Assembly: GCA_017871115.1 (NCBI GenBank) | Contig: JAFCIZ010000003.1 | Span: 807,001-871,000, forward strand | DNA from: Cunninghamella blakesleeana | Taxonomy: Eukaryota; Mucoromycota; Mucoromycetes; Mucorales; Cunninghamellaceae | Direction of reading: 5' to 3' | DNA length: 64,000 nucleotides | Shown here: in pieces, positions 25,236 to 39,100 of the stretch | How the letters are laid out: each line of letters begins with the position of its first letter | How positions within the stretch are numbered: position 1 is the first letter of the stretch | Made by a program: the position numbers and the translations under genes | The notes under the pieces: model-generated | The model's database searches: none | What the model saw: only the letters and a program-made list of their open reading frames with translations | Told to the model about the DNA's origin: nothing

Positions 25236-25449
25236 TTAAAAAAATATATACAATATTTTAAATTTAAAAAAAATTAATGAGGAAGAAAAATACAATTCAT
25301 TTTTTTAGCCTTTGAAAAAACTCCGCGTCTGTAATTTTTTTCATCCCTACATAAATATCTTTTGTTTAATTTTTTTTTTCACCTCTTTTTCTTTTCTTTT
25401 TTTCAATCTAAAAACACGTACATATATACGCATATAAAAATATCATATT
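25236..25449. promoter_or_regulatory. Divergent promoter GATC / SAM37
   Basis: Only 214 bp separate the two start codons, and both genes encode mitochondrial proteins. The gap has poly-T/poly-A tracts and a CATATATACGCATATAA segment near the SAM37 side. Shared regulation is inferred from the spacing alone. Confidence 0.55.
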
Positions 25450-27139
25450 ATGAAGGATATACAATTATATGTATGGGGTCCAGCATTAGGCGCTATATCC
25501 ATTGATCCTAGATGTATTGCTATTGAAGCTTATTTACGTATATTAAATCTTGATTATACTGTAGTCCATGCTAACGATCCTCAAACTAGTCCAACTGGTA
25601 TTTAAATATATATAAATATATAAATAAAGATAAAAACCCTCGACTAATTTAACTAAAATATGCCTATTTTCATTTTATATTTCTGTCTTTACAATATCAA
25701 TCATAATAACATAGGTGAGCTTCCTTTACTTAAACATGGCTCTGTTTGGATTGCTGGAATAGATCGCATTATAACTTATTTATATAAGCAAGGTCATGAC
25801 GCTAACGGTTTACTTACTCCTCAAGAAAAAGCTGATTATCAAGCGTAAATTATTATTATTATATATTTTATCTAGTGGATCGTTTTTTTTTATTTAATTT
25901 TTTAAACTAATATATATATATATATACATACATTTCTATATTTTTTTTTTATTTATTTTTAGTTATAAAACTTTAGCTCAAGAAAAACTATATGATTGTA
26001 TGGTAAGCAGTGTATACATTATTTATTTATTTTGATTTTTTTTTAAAACAAGTAAAAATATAATTAATATTGTTATATATTAATATGAACTCATCTATCT
26101 ATTTTTATTATTAATAGTTATTTACTTGGTATTCAGATTCAACCAATTTTATCAAAGTGATCCGTCCAACCTACGCAAAATTATTATCTTTTCCATCTCG
26201 ATATTTTATTCCTATTCAATTAAAAAAAAATGCAAAAGCTCGGTTATTAAAATATGATGTGGATATTATCTCTGATGATGTTACTTTACCTGAAAATGAA
26301 CACGAGGAAATGAAAGAGTTACAACGTACTGGATGGCATCACGTAAAATTAAAGATAAATAAATAAGTAAAAAGCAATGAATCCTATCAAACTATTTATG
26401 TGTACTTGAAGTAAATCTGAACAACCTTCCTCTCTTGTATTTTTATATTTTTATTTTATTTATATATTAATATGCAGATGTATAGATTAGTTCGAGAAAC
26501 ATATCATGTATTAAATGAAAAATTAGAAGGTCAAGATTATTTCTTTGGTGATAAGTAAGTTTCCTTTTTCTTTTTTTTTTTTTATATACAAAATAAATAA
26601 ATAAATAATAGCCAATAGGTATATACATGCATCTGTATTAACCTATTCATTTTTTTTTAAAATATATATATACCAGTCCAACAGCTTTAGATTGCATTGT
26701 ATTTGGGTTCCTTTCTTTACACTACTATCCCGATTTACCTCATAATCGTTTACAACATATCTTAAAAGAAGAATACCCTCGTTTAGCTCATTATTGTGAC
26801 CGATTCAAAGAAACTTATTTTGTAAACAAAGAATCATCTTTGTCTCAGCCTGCTGAAGATATTCCCTCCTTTTGGCGTACAATGATTAACAATCCTGGGT
26901 CCATCCTAGGTAGCATTAAAGATGATGTATTATCTTATATCCCTGCAAATAGTAATAGCGATGGTGATGATGATGATGAAAATAATGCAACAAGAGTAAA
27001 AAAGACTGAAGAACAAATAGAATTTGAAAAGAAACGCATATGGTCTATTGCTGGTGGTGTTACCTTTTTATTAGCCTATGTGATATTTAATGGTCTTGTT
27101 AGCGTAGAAATTGTAGATGATGATGATGATGATGAATAA
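25450..27139 (+). CDS. SAM37: Metaxin/SAM37 mitochondrial outer-membrane import subunit
   Basis: Six exons, 25450-25597, 25715-25844, 25963-26002, 26118-26342, 26478-26554 and 26677-27139, give 360 aa. The N-terminus (LYVWGPALGAISIDPRC) and the GELPLL / YFFGDNPTALDCIVFGFLSL blocks are the two halves of the GST-like metaxin fold. A C-terminal membrane anchor, IWSIAGGVTFLLAYVIF, is followed by a short acidic tail. Metaxin/Sam37 is part of the SAM complex that inserts beta-barrel proteins into the mitochondrial outer membrane. An acidic Asp-rich linker (about residues 295-315) precedes the anchor. All splices keep phase. Confidence 0.92.
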
Positions 27140-27382
27140 AAATTCTTTTTAATTAAAAAAACAACAATGATTTATATATATGTCAAAATAGATTGATAAG
27201 TCAAATATAAGTGTTGAGTAGTTTTGATTAAATGATGCTCGAAAAAATGAATTGACCCCATTGGATGAAGGAATACGGGGTATAAATTTAATTTTAAAAG
27301 AATAAATTTTTTTTTCAGAGCCTTTTTCTCATTTTCTTTTTTTTTTCCTCCATTTTTTTTTAAAGCTCCTTCACTTAAAATA

Positions 27383-28508
27383 ATGTCTTCCACAGAACCA
27401 AGTGCCTTAATACTTAGTAGACAATTAAAAGGTAAATCAATAAATAGAGTTTTACTCTATTTATATTTTACTCTTTTTTTCCTATAAAACATACTAATCT
27501 ATTTTTTAATATTATTTTTATTTTTTATATAATAGATCTCCAAAAGAACCCTGTCGATGGATTTTCTGCGGGCCTTGTAGACGATAATATTTACGAAGTA
27601 AGTTAAAAGAAACAATTAGTAAAAGTAAAGTTAAAAAAAATAAGTAAAGATTTATAAACTCAATATTTATTTATTTTTCTTTTTATTACTCAGTGGGAAA
27701 TTTTAGTTATGGGGGCTCCTGATACTTTATAGTAAGTTATAAAAAAAAAAGCATACCCAAGATTTAAATACGTTTTACCATTTCAAAATCTTGAATCTGT
27801 TTTTGACATATTTTATTTTTATGCAAATTTTTTAATAAATTTATAGTGAAGGCGGTTTTTTTAAAGCTATTATGACTTTTCCCAAAGTAAGTGATACATA
27901 TATAAAAAAAAATCATAGATATAAATATATATAAATAAATAAAAATAAAGAATGAAAATTAAAAAAGTATAAATAAATAAAAGAATGAAAATTGAAAAAA
28001 AGTAACATTCACCTTTTAATTTTTTTATTTTTTTATTATAAATCTTAGTCTTTTCCTATTATGCCACCTACTTTAAAATTCTCTACTGAAATGTATCATC
28101 CAAACGGTAAATTAATAATAATAAAAAAAAATGATAAGACTGACTAAAATAAATATTCCAACTCAGATAATTTATTTTTAATTTTTTAATTTTTATTATT
28201 TCTCTCCCCAATTATTATAAATAGTTTATCCTGACGGAACTGTGTGTATATCTATCTTGGTAAAATTGAAGAATAAATATATATATCTTTATAATATGTA
28301 TATATGATTAATTAGTTTATATATATTATTATTATTTCTATTATAGCATCCTCCTGGTGATGATAAATATGGTTATGAAGATGCTAGTGAACGATGGTCA
28401 CCTGTACATACTGTTGAAACTATTTTACTTTCAGTAATATCCATGTTATCTAGCCCAAATGATGAATCACCCGCAAATATCGAAGCTGCCGTAAGTTAAT
28501 ATATTGTC

Positions 28509-28539
<31 letters not shown>

Positions 28540-28678
28540 CATGGTTATATGAATACTTAATTTCTTTTTCTGCTTTCTTTTATTTATAATATATCAATAG
28601 AAAGAATATCGTGAAAACTATCCCGAGTTTAAGAAAAAAGTTCAGCGAATTGTTAGAAGATCTGCTGATATGCTTTAA
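27383..28678 (+). CDS. UBE2G1: Ubiquitin-conjugating enzyme E2, UBE2G1 type
   Basis: Eight exons, 27383-27431, 27536-27597, 27694-27731, 27847-27886, 28049-28106, 28225-28259, 28347-28490 and 28601-28678, give 167 aa. The catalytic cysteine is Cys90 in GTVCISIL. The acidic insertion after it ([19 protein letters not shown]) marks the UBE2G/Ubc7 class. [14 protein letters not shown] and APDTLYEGGFFKA point to UBE2G1 rather than UBE2G2. The HPN motif is intact (YHPN). The enzyme passes ubiquitin from E1 to substrates with E3 ligases, often giving Lys48 chains. With seven introns in 504 coding bases, this is the most finely split gene here. Confidence 0.95.
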
Positions 28679-29225
28679 ATTACGATTTTCTATTTGCTTT
28701 TTTTTATTATTGTTATTATTATTTACCCTTTTTTTTTATTATTTATCGTCGATAACTTTATAGATAAAAAGAAGAAAGCTAATTACATTTACCCATTTTT
28801 ATTTTTATAGTTATATAGTTATATATTTTTTTATTACGTTACATTATATTATTATTTTTTGTTGCTTATTTTTTAATAAAAAATTAAAGTGCCATAAGAC
28901 GATTTATGGATCAAAAAATAAAGTTTATAAGTCTAAATTTGGTAATGTGACTTAGGATAACTGAATTTTAAAATCATAATCAAGTTTGTGATGCTCTCTA
29001 AAAATCCTTTTTTTTTCTTTTTCCTTCCCACTTTTTTTTATTATAAATTTGTTCTTGTTATTGTTATCTAAATTAATTTTCTTTCATTATCCTACCCTTT
29101 ATTCTTTATTAATTATAACAATAACGCGTATTTCATCTTTTTATCACGCATTTTATTCCTTATTATTTTATTCATTTTTTGTATTTTACGCGATATAATA
29201 TTTCTTTTTCTCTTAATAGCTTTCT
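28679..29225. other. Intergenic region / SIN3 promoter
   Basis: About 550 bp of AT-rich DNA. Two ACGCG elements lie within 100 bp of the SIN3 start, ACGCGT at 29124-29129 and ACGCGA at 29188-29193. Nothing else is recognised. Confidence 0.5.
29124..29193. promoter_or_regulatory. Two ACGCG (MCB-like) elements upstream of SIN3
   Basis: ACGCGT at 29124 and ACGCGA at 29188 resemble the MluI cell-cycle box bound by MBF-type factors in fungi. CpG-rich hexamers are rare in this AT-rich DNA. No functional proof. Confidence 0.3.
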
Positions 29226-32200
29226 ATGACTGGTGAAAATTCTACTGAATCGACAGAATCAACAAGGTAAAACCAAATAAACAAATATGAAAAATAACTA
29301 AATCTTCAAAGAGAAGGAATAGAAAGAAAAAATAAAAAAAATAAAAAAGTGTCAAACAATAGTATTATTATTATATATATATATATATATAATTTTTATT
29401 ATTATTTTTATAACCATCTATAACTATTTATTTTTTTTACAATTATGAAAATAACATCATACTTATTTTTTTTTTCTTTTATTATTTGTTTTTGCTCTAG
29501 ATCTACAGTATTAGAAGATAATACCAGTAATAATAATAATAATAATAATAATAATAGCGATCAAATTACAACAGTAGCAGAATCAACAACAGCTACAGAA
29601 AACAATAATGAATCAGTAACGACTCCATCAACAGCACAAGATAATGCAGCCAAAACACCAGCTGAATCTACAGTTGAAAAAAACCATGAACTTTCATCAA
29701 CAACATCAACAGCAGCAACAGATACCAATGATAATGGTGCAAAAGAACAAAACAAAACATTGGTAACAGAGAATATAACTCCTACCACATCACTAGACAA
29801 TAATATTCCTTCTCCTTCTCTGTCTAAAGCAACAAATAAGAGCGAAGCAGAAAAAGAAAAAACAGTAAAGGAAGAAGAACAGGAAGAAGGGGAGATATCA
29901 ACAGAAAATCAACTCAATACTGAAACTTTTTCCGAAAATAAGCCTTCATTATCTTCAGCAGAAGTAATTGTAGAGGAAAAAAAGGAAGAAAAACCAACAT
30001 CATATGAATCTAAAACCAACAATAACGATAATGATAATGATAATAAAGATATGGATGTGGATAGAAAGGAAGAAAATGTGGTGAATAATAATCATTCAGA
30101 CAAAACAAATATTAATGAAGATGTAAACTCGCAACGAGGGTCATCATCACCATCAATGCAACAAGTTCAACAGCAACTGCCACAGCAAATCGAAGAAAGT
30201 TCAGTTAGATCACCCTCATTAGATCAACCACCTTTACCACCTTCCTCAATAAAAAAAGAGAACGAGTCTGCTTATAATAGTAATTCAGCGGATTATTCTA
30301 TTACTGCCCCTCCTTCAACATCACTGCCCCCTGTAAATGATATACCAACCAATCCAGTTAAAATAGAAAACGAAGTCTCCTCTTCATCAAACAATGTAGT
30401 AATGAAAAGCAATACTGAACCTACCAATACAAAATCATCGTCCTCATCATCTTCTCATTCTAATAATTCATCATCTTCTAATGCACAAAATGGATTTAGA
30501 CCTTTAAATGTAAAAGATGCATTAACTTATTTGGATCAAGTCAAAGTACAGTTTTCTGAACACCCCGAAGTATATAATAAATTTTTGGACATTATGAAAG
30601 ATTTTAAAAGTCAGGCGTAAGTACCTTTATATATTATAATTTAATTTAATTTAATTTAATTTAAACTTTGGGTTCACCGTCGTCTTATTTATTATTATTA
30701 TAATAATAATATTTATGATTTAATAGTATTGACACTCCTGGTGTAATAGAGCGTGTATCAACATTATTCCGAGGTCATCCATTATTAATTTCTGGGTTTA
30801 ATACATTTTTACCTCCTGGCTATTGTATTGAATGTATTACTGATGAGCTACAGCATGATATTATACGAGTAACAACGCCTAATGGAACAACCACTACGAA
30901 TGCAGGTGAGCCTTTACGATTAGGATCTAATACAACAGGAGCTCCCACTCATGAACAACTTTATTATAGCGGGGGAGCAATAAATGCTAATTATTCTGGT
31001 TATGGTATTGGTATGAATGCTGTTACTACAACCGGACGATCTACTATGTCTTCATCTGCACCTTCATCATCTGCTATGTACGGGAATGGCCATTCTTCAT
31101 CTATATCAATGAATCATTTACAACATCAGCAACAACATCCTGGACATCATCCTTCATCTACTACAGGTGCTATGTCTCATCACCCTCATTCACATTTACC
31201 CACTCAACAATTACATCATCCTACAGATGATTCTATAGGCAACCGTCGTACTCCTGTAGAATTTAATCATGCAATAAATTACGTTAATAAAATTAAGGTA
31301 AAAATATTTATATATAATATAAATATAAATTATATAAATAGAGGGAAAGCTGAACATATACATAAATTGATAAATTGAATTAATAATTATTTTCGTATAT
31401 ATATTTGTTATTCAATAAATAATACTCTATTTCAAATAAAATAATAGAATCGATTTGCAAGTGACCCTGATATTTATAAACAATTTTTGGAAATACTCCA
31501 AACGTATCAGAAGGAACAAAGACCAATCCAAGAAGTTTATAGTCAAGTCCAAGTATTATTTAATGGGGATAATGAATTATTAGCAGAGTTCAAACAATTT
31601 TTACCTGATACTACTGGTATTGGATCATCTTCGGTATATACTTCTACTCCAAATGGTAATTATAAATATCGATTTGCTCTATTTTTTTAATATATATGTT
31701 GATACATTGTTTTATTTTAACAATAATATATTATTTATTAACCATACCTTTGTATATTTATTACATCTTTTTTTTTAACTATACCTTTTTCTTATTTTAT
31801 TTTTTTTAGGAAGAAAAAATTTAATGATGGTTCCTGGTTTATCTAATGTAACTACTGGTCGTAAGAAACGAGGTGCAACAATGGTAACATCTGGCATGTC
31901 AAAGGTAAAAGCATAATATAATTATATATATATTCATTAAAATAAATAAATGGAAGGAGGAAAAAAGAAGTATAAGAGAAAAGTATTAATGAGTGAGAAA
32001 TAACGAACTTACTGTTTATTATTATTTTTATTATCATTACTATTATTGCTTTTTTTTTAATAAAACACCCCATAGAGAAGTAAATTACAAAATAAAATGG
32101 ATACTCAAACATCCGAAGTAAGATCTATTATGGCATTAGATGAAGAAGAAGTAGTCCGTCCTTTTGTATCTGGAGAAGAAGTAGAATTTTTTGAACGTGT

Positions 32201-35200
32201 CAAGAAATATATTGGTAGTAAGGCCACATATAATGCATTCCTTAAAGTACTTAATCTTTTCAGCCAGCAAATTGTAGATCAAAATGTATTGGTGAATCGT
32301 GTAGAAGGTTTTATTGGTGGCAATAAAGAGCTGTTTGATATGTTTAAAACATTAGTTGGTTATGATGGAAAGGATGAATTAATTGAAAATGTACCCGCTG
32401 ATGATTCCAATAAACCTGATTTATCACAAAGCGAATCTTATGGTCCAAGTTATCGCATTATTCCAAAAGCAGTAAGTATCATTTTAAATATATGTTTATA
32501 TAAATATTGCATGTTAATTATTCTCTATCTATTTATTTATTTTACTTATAAACTTTTTTTGATTTTTTTTTTCTATTTTATGTTAGTGGCAAGAAAGTCA
32601 AGTATGTTCTGGTAAAGATGAGCTTTGTTTAGAAGTTCTTAATGATAAATATATGTCTCATCCTACTTGGGCAAGTGAGGATAGTGGTTATGTAGCATCT
32701 AAAAAGAATCAGTATGAAGAAGCATTACATAGAGTTGAAGAAGAAAGGTAATAAAATTTATAAAAAAATAAAAATATTTAAAGTATTTACCTTTTATTCA
32801 TTATTTATATTTGATAGATATGATTATGATTTAAATATTGAAGCAAATCTCAATACTATTGCTCTTTTAGAACCAATTATGAAAAAGATTTCTACCATGA
32901 CTCCAGAAGAAAAAATAGAATACACTTTACCAATTGGACTTGGTGGCCCATCAAAAACTATTTATCAACGCATTATTAAGAAAATTTATGGAAATGAAAA
33001 AGGTTTAGAAATTATTAATTTACTTCACACCAACCCTGCACAATCTGTTCCAATTGTATTAAAAAGACTTAAACAAAAAGACGATGAATGGAAAAGAGCG
33101 CAGGTATTGTATATAAGAAATAGAAAAGGAAAATAGACAAATGAATAGATAGTGGTATACATATTTATATATTTTCTTTTCTTTTTTCTTACAACTATTT
33201 TATAGCGTGAATGGAATAAGATTTGGCGTGAAGTTGAAGCAAAGAATTATTTTAAAGCGTTGGACTACCAAGGTATTACCTTCAAGACTAAAGATAAACG
33301 ACGAATCATGACAAAAAATCTCCTTTTAGAAATTGAAGAATTATTTATTAAACAACAGGAAGACTATCAACAAAAGCAACAAGATTACAGCATATCATCA
33401 ACCGCTAATTTATTAGTACCAGCTAGAAAACCAGCACAGTTTACTTTTTATTTCAAGGATATATCCATATTTAAGGATATCACAAAAATTATTTATTTTG
33501 CATTCGAACATACTGATATTTACACTACGGATAATAGAGATAGAGTCAAAGAGTTCATGGAATCCCTTCTTCCTTTGATTTTTAATGTCTCAACCATTAT
33601 CCCTGATGATACTGATAATAATAGCAATAACAATAGAATAGCAACACCAACTGAAGATGGAGATGATGTAGCTACACCTACGGGTGGTGATGAAGACGGA
33701 AATGATGATGATACAGCTGATGATGAAGCCGCAGATGAAGCCGATGATGAAGAAGATGAAGAATCAAGATCTATTCAATCTTATGATTCCGACGGAGACG
33801 CCGTTATGAATGGACCTGCTAGTGATGCTTCTTCTCAAGGTGGCGGCAGTAAAAATAGTCGTGGAGGAGGGGGAGCAAGGGATAATAACAGAAGAAAAAC
33901 AATGAGAACAAGAAGAAGACGTCCTCAAGCAAATAATGATGATGGATTACTTAAAGAAATTTTAACAAGAAATATGCCTTCAACCACAACAGCAGCAACA
34001 ACAGCAGCAACAGCAGCTACTTCACCTTCTACTTCAATAGTTACTACTCCCAATGAAGATGATGATAATAATGGTGCAGATACAACTGGACAGAGTGATA
34101 TTGACAGTAGCCATTCTATTACAAAACAAAATGATACTGATGTAGATGTACCTGATACATTCAATGACACTAATAATAACAACTCATCCAAACAAAATAC
34201 TTTTAACAACGAAGACGATGACATTAATAACAATAGTAATAATGATGACGATGCTGTAACACCTGTTTTGCCTCCTTCTTCACCTTTTATTACCACAAAA
34301 AATAATCAAATGAATAATAATATTAATAAACGCCAAGTATACAACTTTTTTGCTAATAGTGAATATTACTGCTTCTTCCGATTATACCAGGTAATATATA
34401 TAATTGTAAAATAGGATATATAATTAGTATGCTGATTTTTCTCGTTTTTTTTTTTGTCTTTTTTCCAACTTTATTATATATTAGATGATTTACGATCGAC
34501 TTTATCAAATGAAACAAATAGATGAAGATTACAGAAAGAATCCAATCAAAACAAAAAATGAAACTAAAGCTGTATTAAACTTAAATGCAAAATCTAGACG
34601 TGTATCAGGTATGATTATTTTATAAATGATATAAATATAAATATTTAATATATATACGTTATATAAATATATATTTTTCTCATTTTTTTTTAATAGGATA
34701 TTATTTGGATTTATCGCGTGGCTATTATAATGCTTTAATCAAACTTATTGATAAATTCTTTGAAGGACAAGTAGATCAACAAACTTTTGAAGATGTATCT
34801 CGGTATATATTTGGTAGAAAAGCTTATGTATTATTTACTATTGACAAAGTAGTCATGGCATTATTAAGACATGTAAGCTATAATAGTATCATTAAGAATA
34901 GAATTTTAGCTGTATACATAATTTTTTTTAACCATTATTCATTTGCTATTTCTTTGCTTTAAAAAAATTATATTGAATGGAATACAGGTCAATTTAATTG
35001 TATTAGATGGAAAATCTTCATTATTATTGGATTTATTCAAACAGGATTACGAATTAGAAAATGTTGATGCTCAAATTCTCGGTGAATATCGACTTCGTGT
35101 GGAAGAAATAATGGGCAAAGATGAAGTCTTATTTAATTTATCATATGTAATTCAATTATATATTAATATTCATTGTACCAAAAATCATATAAGGTTCAAT

Positions 35201-35783
35201 TATTAAACTTTATTTTTATTATTTATTTTTGCATACATCAGGATACAATTCGACAAGCGTTATCAATTCAAATTCTTGGAAATAATGATGATCATGATAA
35301 AAGTAAACAAGGTGGATATGATGAATATGTTTCTAATTATATCGATTGGGCTAATGCAACCACTGGTGTAAATCCATCTGATTTGACTCCTCGTTTCTTG
35401 AAAAGGTAAATACTATCATATATATATATATATATATAAATGAAAAAGAAGAGGATAAGTTAATAACAACAACATATTATTATTATTATTTTAGGAATAT
35501 GAAAAAATGTACAGATGAAGAAGCACGAAAAAATATCATTGTTAGATCAGGTATGCAATATAAAATATGCCGCGATACCTATCATATGTTTTATATTATT
35601 GGTACTGAAGATGTTTACATGCGATTACCACCTACCGAAGTAACTTATTCATCGAGTTCTTCGAATTCGAAATGGGAAACCTGGCTTGAATCTGATAAAG
35701 GTTGGAGTAAAGGAATAACTGATAAAAACCAAACTGAAAATGATGCAAGAAAATTATTATTTTCTGATAAACCTGTAGCATAA
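29226..35783 (+). CDS. SIN3: SIN3 transcriptional corepressor scaffold
   Basis: Fourteen exons: 29226-29266, 29501-30616, 30727-31297, 31448-31655, 31810-31904, 32076-32471, 32587-32747, 32818-33103, 33206-34390, 34485-34608, 34697-34872, 34988-35146, 35242-35405 and 35495-35783. They give 1656 aa. SIN3 scaffolds the Rpd3-type histone deacetylase complex. A Ser/Thr/Glu-rich N-terminus precedes three paired amphipathic helix domains: PAH1 about 344-425 ([20 protein letters not shown]), PAH2 about 557-645 ([20 protein letters not shown]) and PAH3 about 695-775. The HDAC-interacting domain follows, with [10 protein letters not shown] and [21 protein letters not shown] 240-residue acidic and Asn-rich insert (about 1090-1333) separates it from the Sin3 C-terminal domain ([20 protein letters not shown]). 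Every join keeps phase. Confidence 0.95.
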
Positions 35784-36124
35784 AAGAAATTACCCTCTAT
35801 ATTCAATATTTTTTTCTATTTTTTATTTTTATTTTTCATTTAAATCATTTTTATTATTATCTATATTATATTATATATACATATATATGTATATATTTTT
35901 GCTTATTCATATCTCTCTTTCAAACAATTAATATATCATTCCATTATAAAAAAAAGTATTTTATGCTAAATTACTCTGGTATAGTCAAAAAATGAGTTTC
36001 AATTTTTTTTTTTGACCAGGTGACTTTTTTTTGGAGGCTTTTCATTTTTTTTTTTAAAAGTTGCCTAATTTTTTTTGCTTTCTTTTCTCTTTCTTTCATT
36101 TTATACTAATTTTAAAATATTATA
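35784..36124. other. Intergenic region between SIN3 and eIF5B
   Basis: About 340 bp holding the SIN3 3' end and the eIF5B promoter. T-rich tracts precede the eIF5B start. Nothing else is recognised. Confidence 0.6.
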
Positions 36125-39100
36125 ATGGGTAAAAAGAAGTCTAACAACAAGAAGAAAGACGACTATTGGGATACTGCTTTTGAAGAAGACGCTGAAGCTC
36201 TTGGTGTTCAAAATAATGATGACGGTGAAGATGACGAAACTTTTGCTCAAAAGTCGGCTTCCTTCGCTGCACTTGCAACCGTTAGCGATGACGATGGTGA
36301 AGGGTAAAAATAAAATAAAATAAATATATTAAAATTGTATTAATATAAAAAAATCGCGAAAAAAGAATAAAAAAAATACTAGCAATAATATAAATAATAT
36401 AATATTCCTTCCTTTTATCTTTTAAAAACTATGAAGGAATTAACATTTGCTAATATTTATTTTATTTCTGTCGAATATTTATATACATTTATTCTTAGTT
36501 TAATGGCTATGGTTAGTAAAGCATCAAAGGCAAAAGTAAAAAAGAATAAAAAGAAGAAACAGCAATTAGACTCAGAAGATGAAGATGAAAAAGTAAAACC
36601 ATCCATACCTGTTCTTGATGATGAACCAATTGAAGATGATTTAGATTGGGTTAATGATAAAAAGAAGAATAAGAAGAATAAGAAGAAGCTTGATGTTCCC
36701 TTACCGGTGGATGATGAAAAGAAAAATAACAATGATGATGATGAAAATAGTGGAAGATTGCTTACTAAAAAAGAAAAGGAAAAACTAAAGAAGGAAAAGG
36801 CAAAGGAGGCCAAACGTTTAGCGGCTTTAGAAAAGAAAAAGAAGCAAGAAGAAGAAGAAGCTGAATTAGATAAAATACTTGCTGAAAATGCTCCCAAGGA
36901 TGACAATAAAAAAGATACTACAACAACTACCGCTGATAATACTACCGTTAATGATCCTAATGCTCCAAAATCAAAAGGCCAACTTAAGAAAGAAAGATTA
37001 AAAAAGAAAGCTGAAAAACAAGCTAGCGAAGAACCTGCCGCAGTTGACCCTACTCCTGTACAAGCTCCTGCTGGAAAAGGCAAAAAGAAGGGTGGTGCTA
37101 ATGTTGCTGCTCTTAGAGTAAGTAATATATATGTATATGGGTATGAGTGTATATACTGTTAGGAAAAAAAAGTCTAACAATTGTTATTTTTTACATTTTA
37201 TTTTTATTTTTTTCAATAGAAAATGCTTGAAGCTCAAAAGGCTGCTGAAGAAGAAGCTAAACGTAAAGAAGAAGAAGAGCGTCTTAGAATTGAAGAAGAA
37301 GAGCGTCTTATTGCTGAAGAAGAAGCTCGTTTAGAAGAAGCTCGCCGTTTGAAGAAGGAAAAGGAGAAGGTAATGATGAATAATATTGAATGACACTAAT
37401 AAATATATAAAATAGAAAAAATTTAGAGAATGAATAACTAAATTTATAATATTTGGATTATTTTCATTTTCATTTTCATTTACATTTTTGCTATCACTAT
37501 TAATAGGCTAAAAAAGAACAATTACGTAAAGAAGGTAAATTACTCACCAAAGCTCAAAAGGAAGCTCAAAGACGTGCTCAATTAAGACATCAGCAGCTTA
37601 TTGAATCTGGCCAAGTCAAAGTAGAAGGTTTAGAGGCAGCAGCAAATGATAATAATGAACAACAAAAACCAAAACGTATTGTATATGGTAGTAAAAAGAA
37701 GAAAGGTCCATCAAAAGAAGAATTAGAAAAGAAAAAGGCTGAGGAAGAACGCCAACGTAAGGAAGCTGAAGAAGCTGCAAAGAAGGCTGCTGAAGAAGCT
37801 GCTAAAAAAGCTGAAGAAGAATGTAAGTGAATATTATAAATAGATATAAATGAATAATAAAAAAAATTGTAATATATTAATATAAAAATAATAATAATTA
37901 ATCCAATAACTAATATGTATATTTGCATTATTCATACAATTATTATATAGCTTCTGAAGATGACTGGGAAAAGGCTGCCTTAAGTAGTGATGAAGAAGAA
38001 GAAAAACCTGCTGAAACTAAGGCTACTAAAGAAGATGAAAACGTTAAAGATGACTGGGAAGATGAATCCGAAGAAGAGGAAGAAGAAAAACCCGCTCCTG
38101 CTAAATCTTCCCCTGCTAAATCTTCCCCTGCTAAATCTACTCCTCCTGCTAAATCTACCCCTCCTGCTAAAACCACAGCAAAGAAACCTGTTGAAGAATC
38201 TGATGATGATTCTGAAGAAGATGATTCTGAAGAAGATTCTGATGACGATTCAAGTGATTATGATTCTGAAGATGATAGCTCAGAAGAAGAATTAACTGCC
38301 ACTCAACGCCTTGCATTACAAAAGAAACAAGAAGCTGCAGCTAGAAGAATTCAACGTCAAAAAGAAGCCATGGATGCCAGATCAAAGGATGATTTACGTT
38401 CTCCTATTTGTTGTATTTTAGGGCACGTAGATACTGGTAAGAAAAAGAGAGTAAAAAGAGTATATAATGAATAAAAAAAATCATGTATTAATTATTATGT
38501 TTTTATTTTTTATTTCCATATATATATAGGTAAAACTAAATTATTAGACAAGATTCGTCAAACTAATGTTCAAGAAGGTGAAGCTGGTGGTATTACTCAA
38601 CAAATTGGTGCTACTTATTTCCCAGCAGAAGCTATTGAAAAGAAGACTGCCGTTTTAGGTGAAAAACGTGTTGAAGAACTTAAATTACCTGGTCTTTTGG
38701 TTATTGATACTCCTGGTCACGAATCTTTCACGAATCTCCGTACCCGTGGTAGTTCCTTATGTAACATTGCTATTTTAGTTGTTGATATTATGCATGGTTT
38801 GGAACCCCAAACTTTAGAATCCATCCGTTTACTTCGTGATCGTAAAACACCATTCATCGTCGCCTTAAATAAAATTGATCGTCTTTTCCAATGGGAGGCT
38901 ACACCTGATAATTCCTTTGAAGCATCTTTAGCCAAACAAAAGAAATCAGTACGTGATGAATTTGAAACTCGTGTTACCAATACTATTGTTGCTTTTGCTG
39001 AACAAGGTTTGAATGCTCAACTCTATTATAAAAATAAAAACTTTGCTAAATATGTATCTTTAGTACCAACTTCTGCCCATACTGGTGAAGGTATTCCTGA

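Noticed and set aside
29445..29500. Upstream Met start giving SIN3 a signal-peptide-like leader
   Set aside because: This is intron sequence. The exon at 29226-29266 joins in phase with a sensible soluble N-terminus.
33925..34296. Minus-strand open frame over the SIN3 insert
   Set aside because: A low-complexity Ser/Val/Leu shadow of Asn/Asp/Thr triplets.
36457..37083. 208-codon minus-strand open frame over eIF5B
   Set aside because: A Ser/Phe-rich shadow of the Lys/Glu-rich eIF5B N-terminus.
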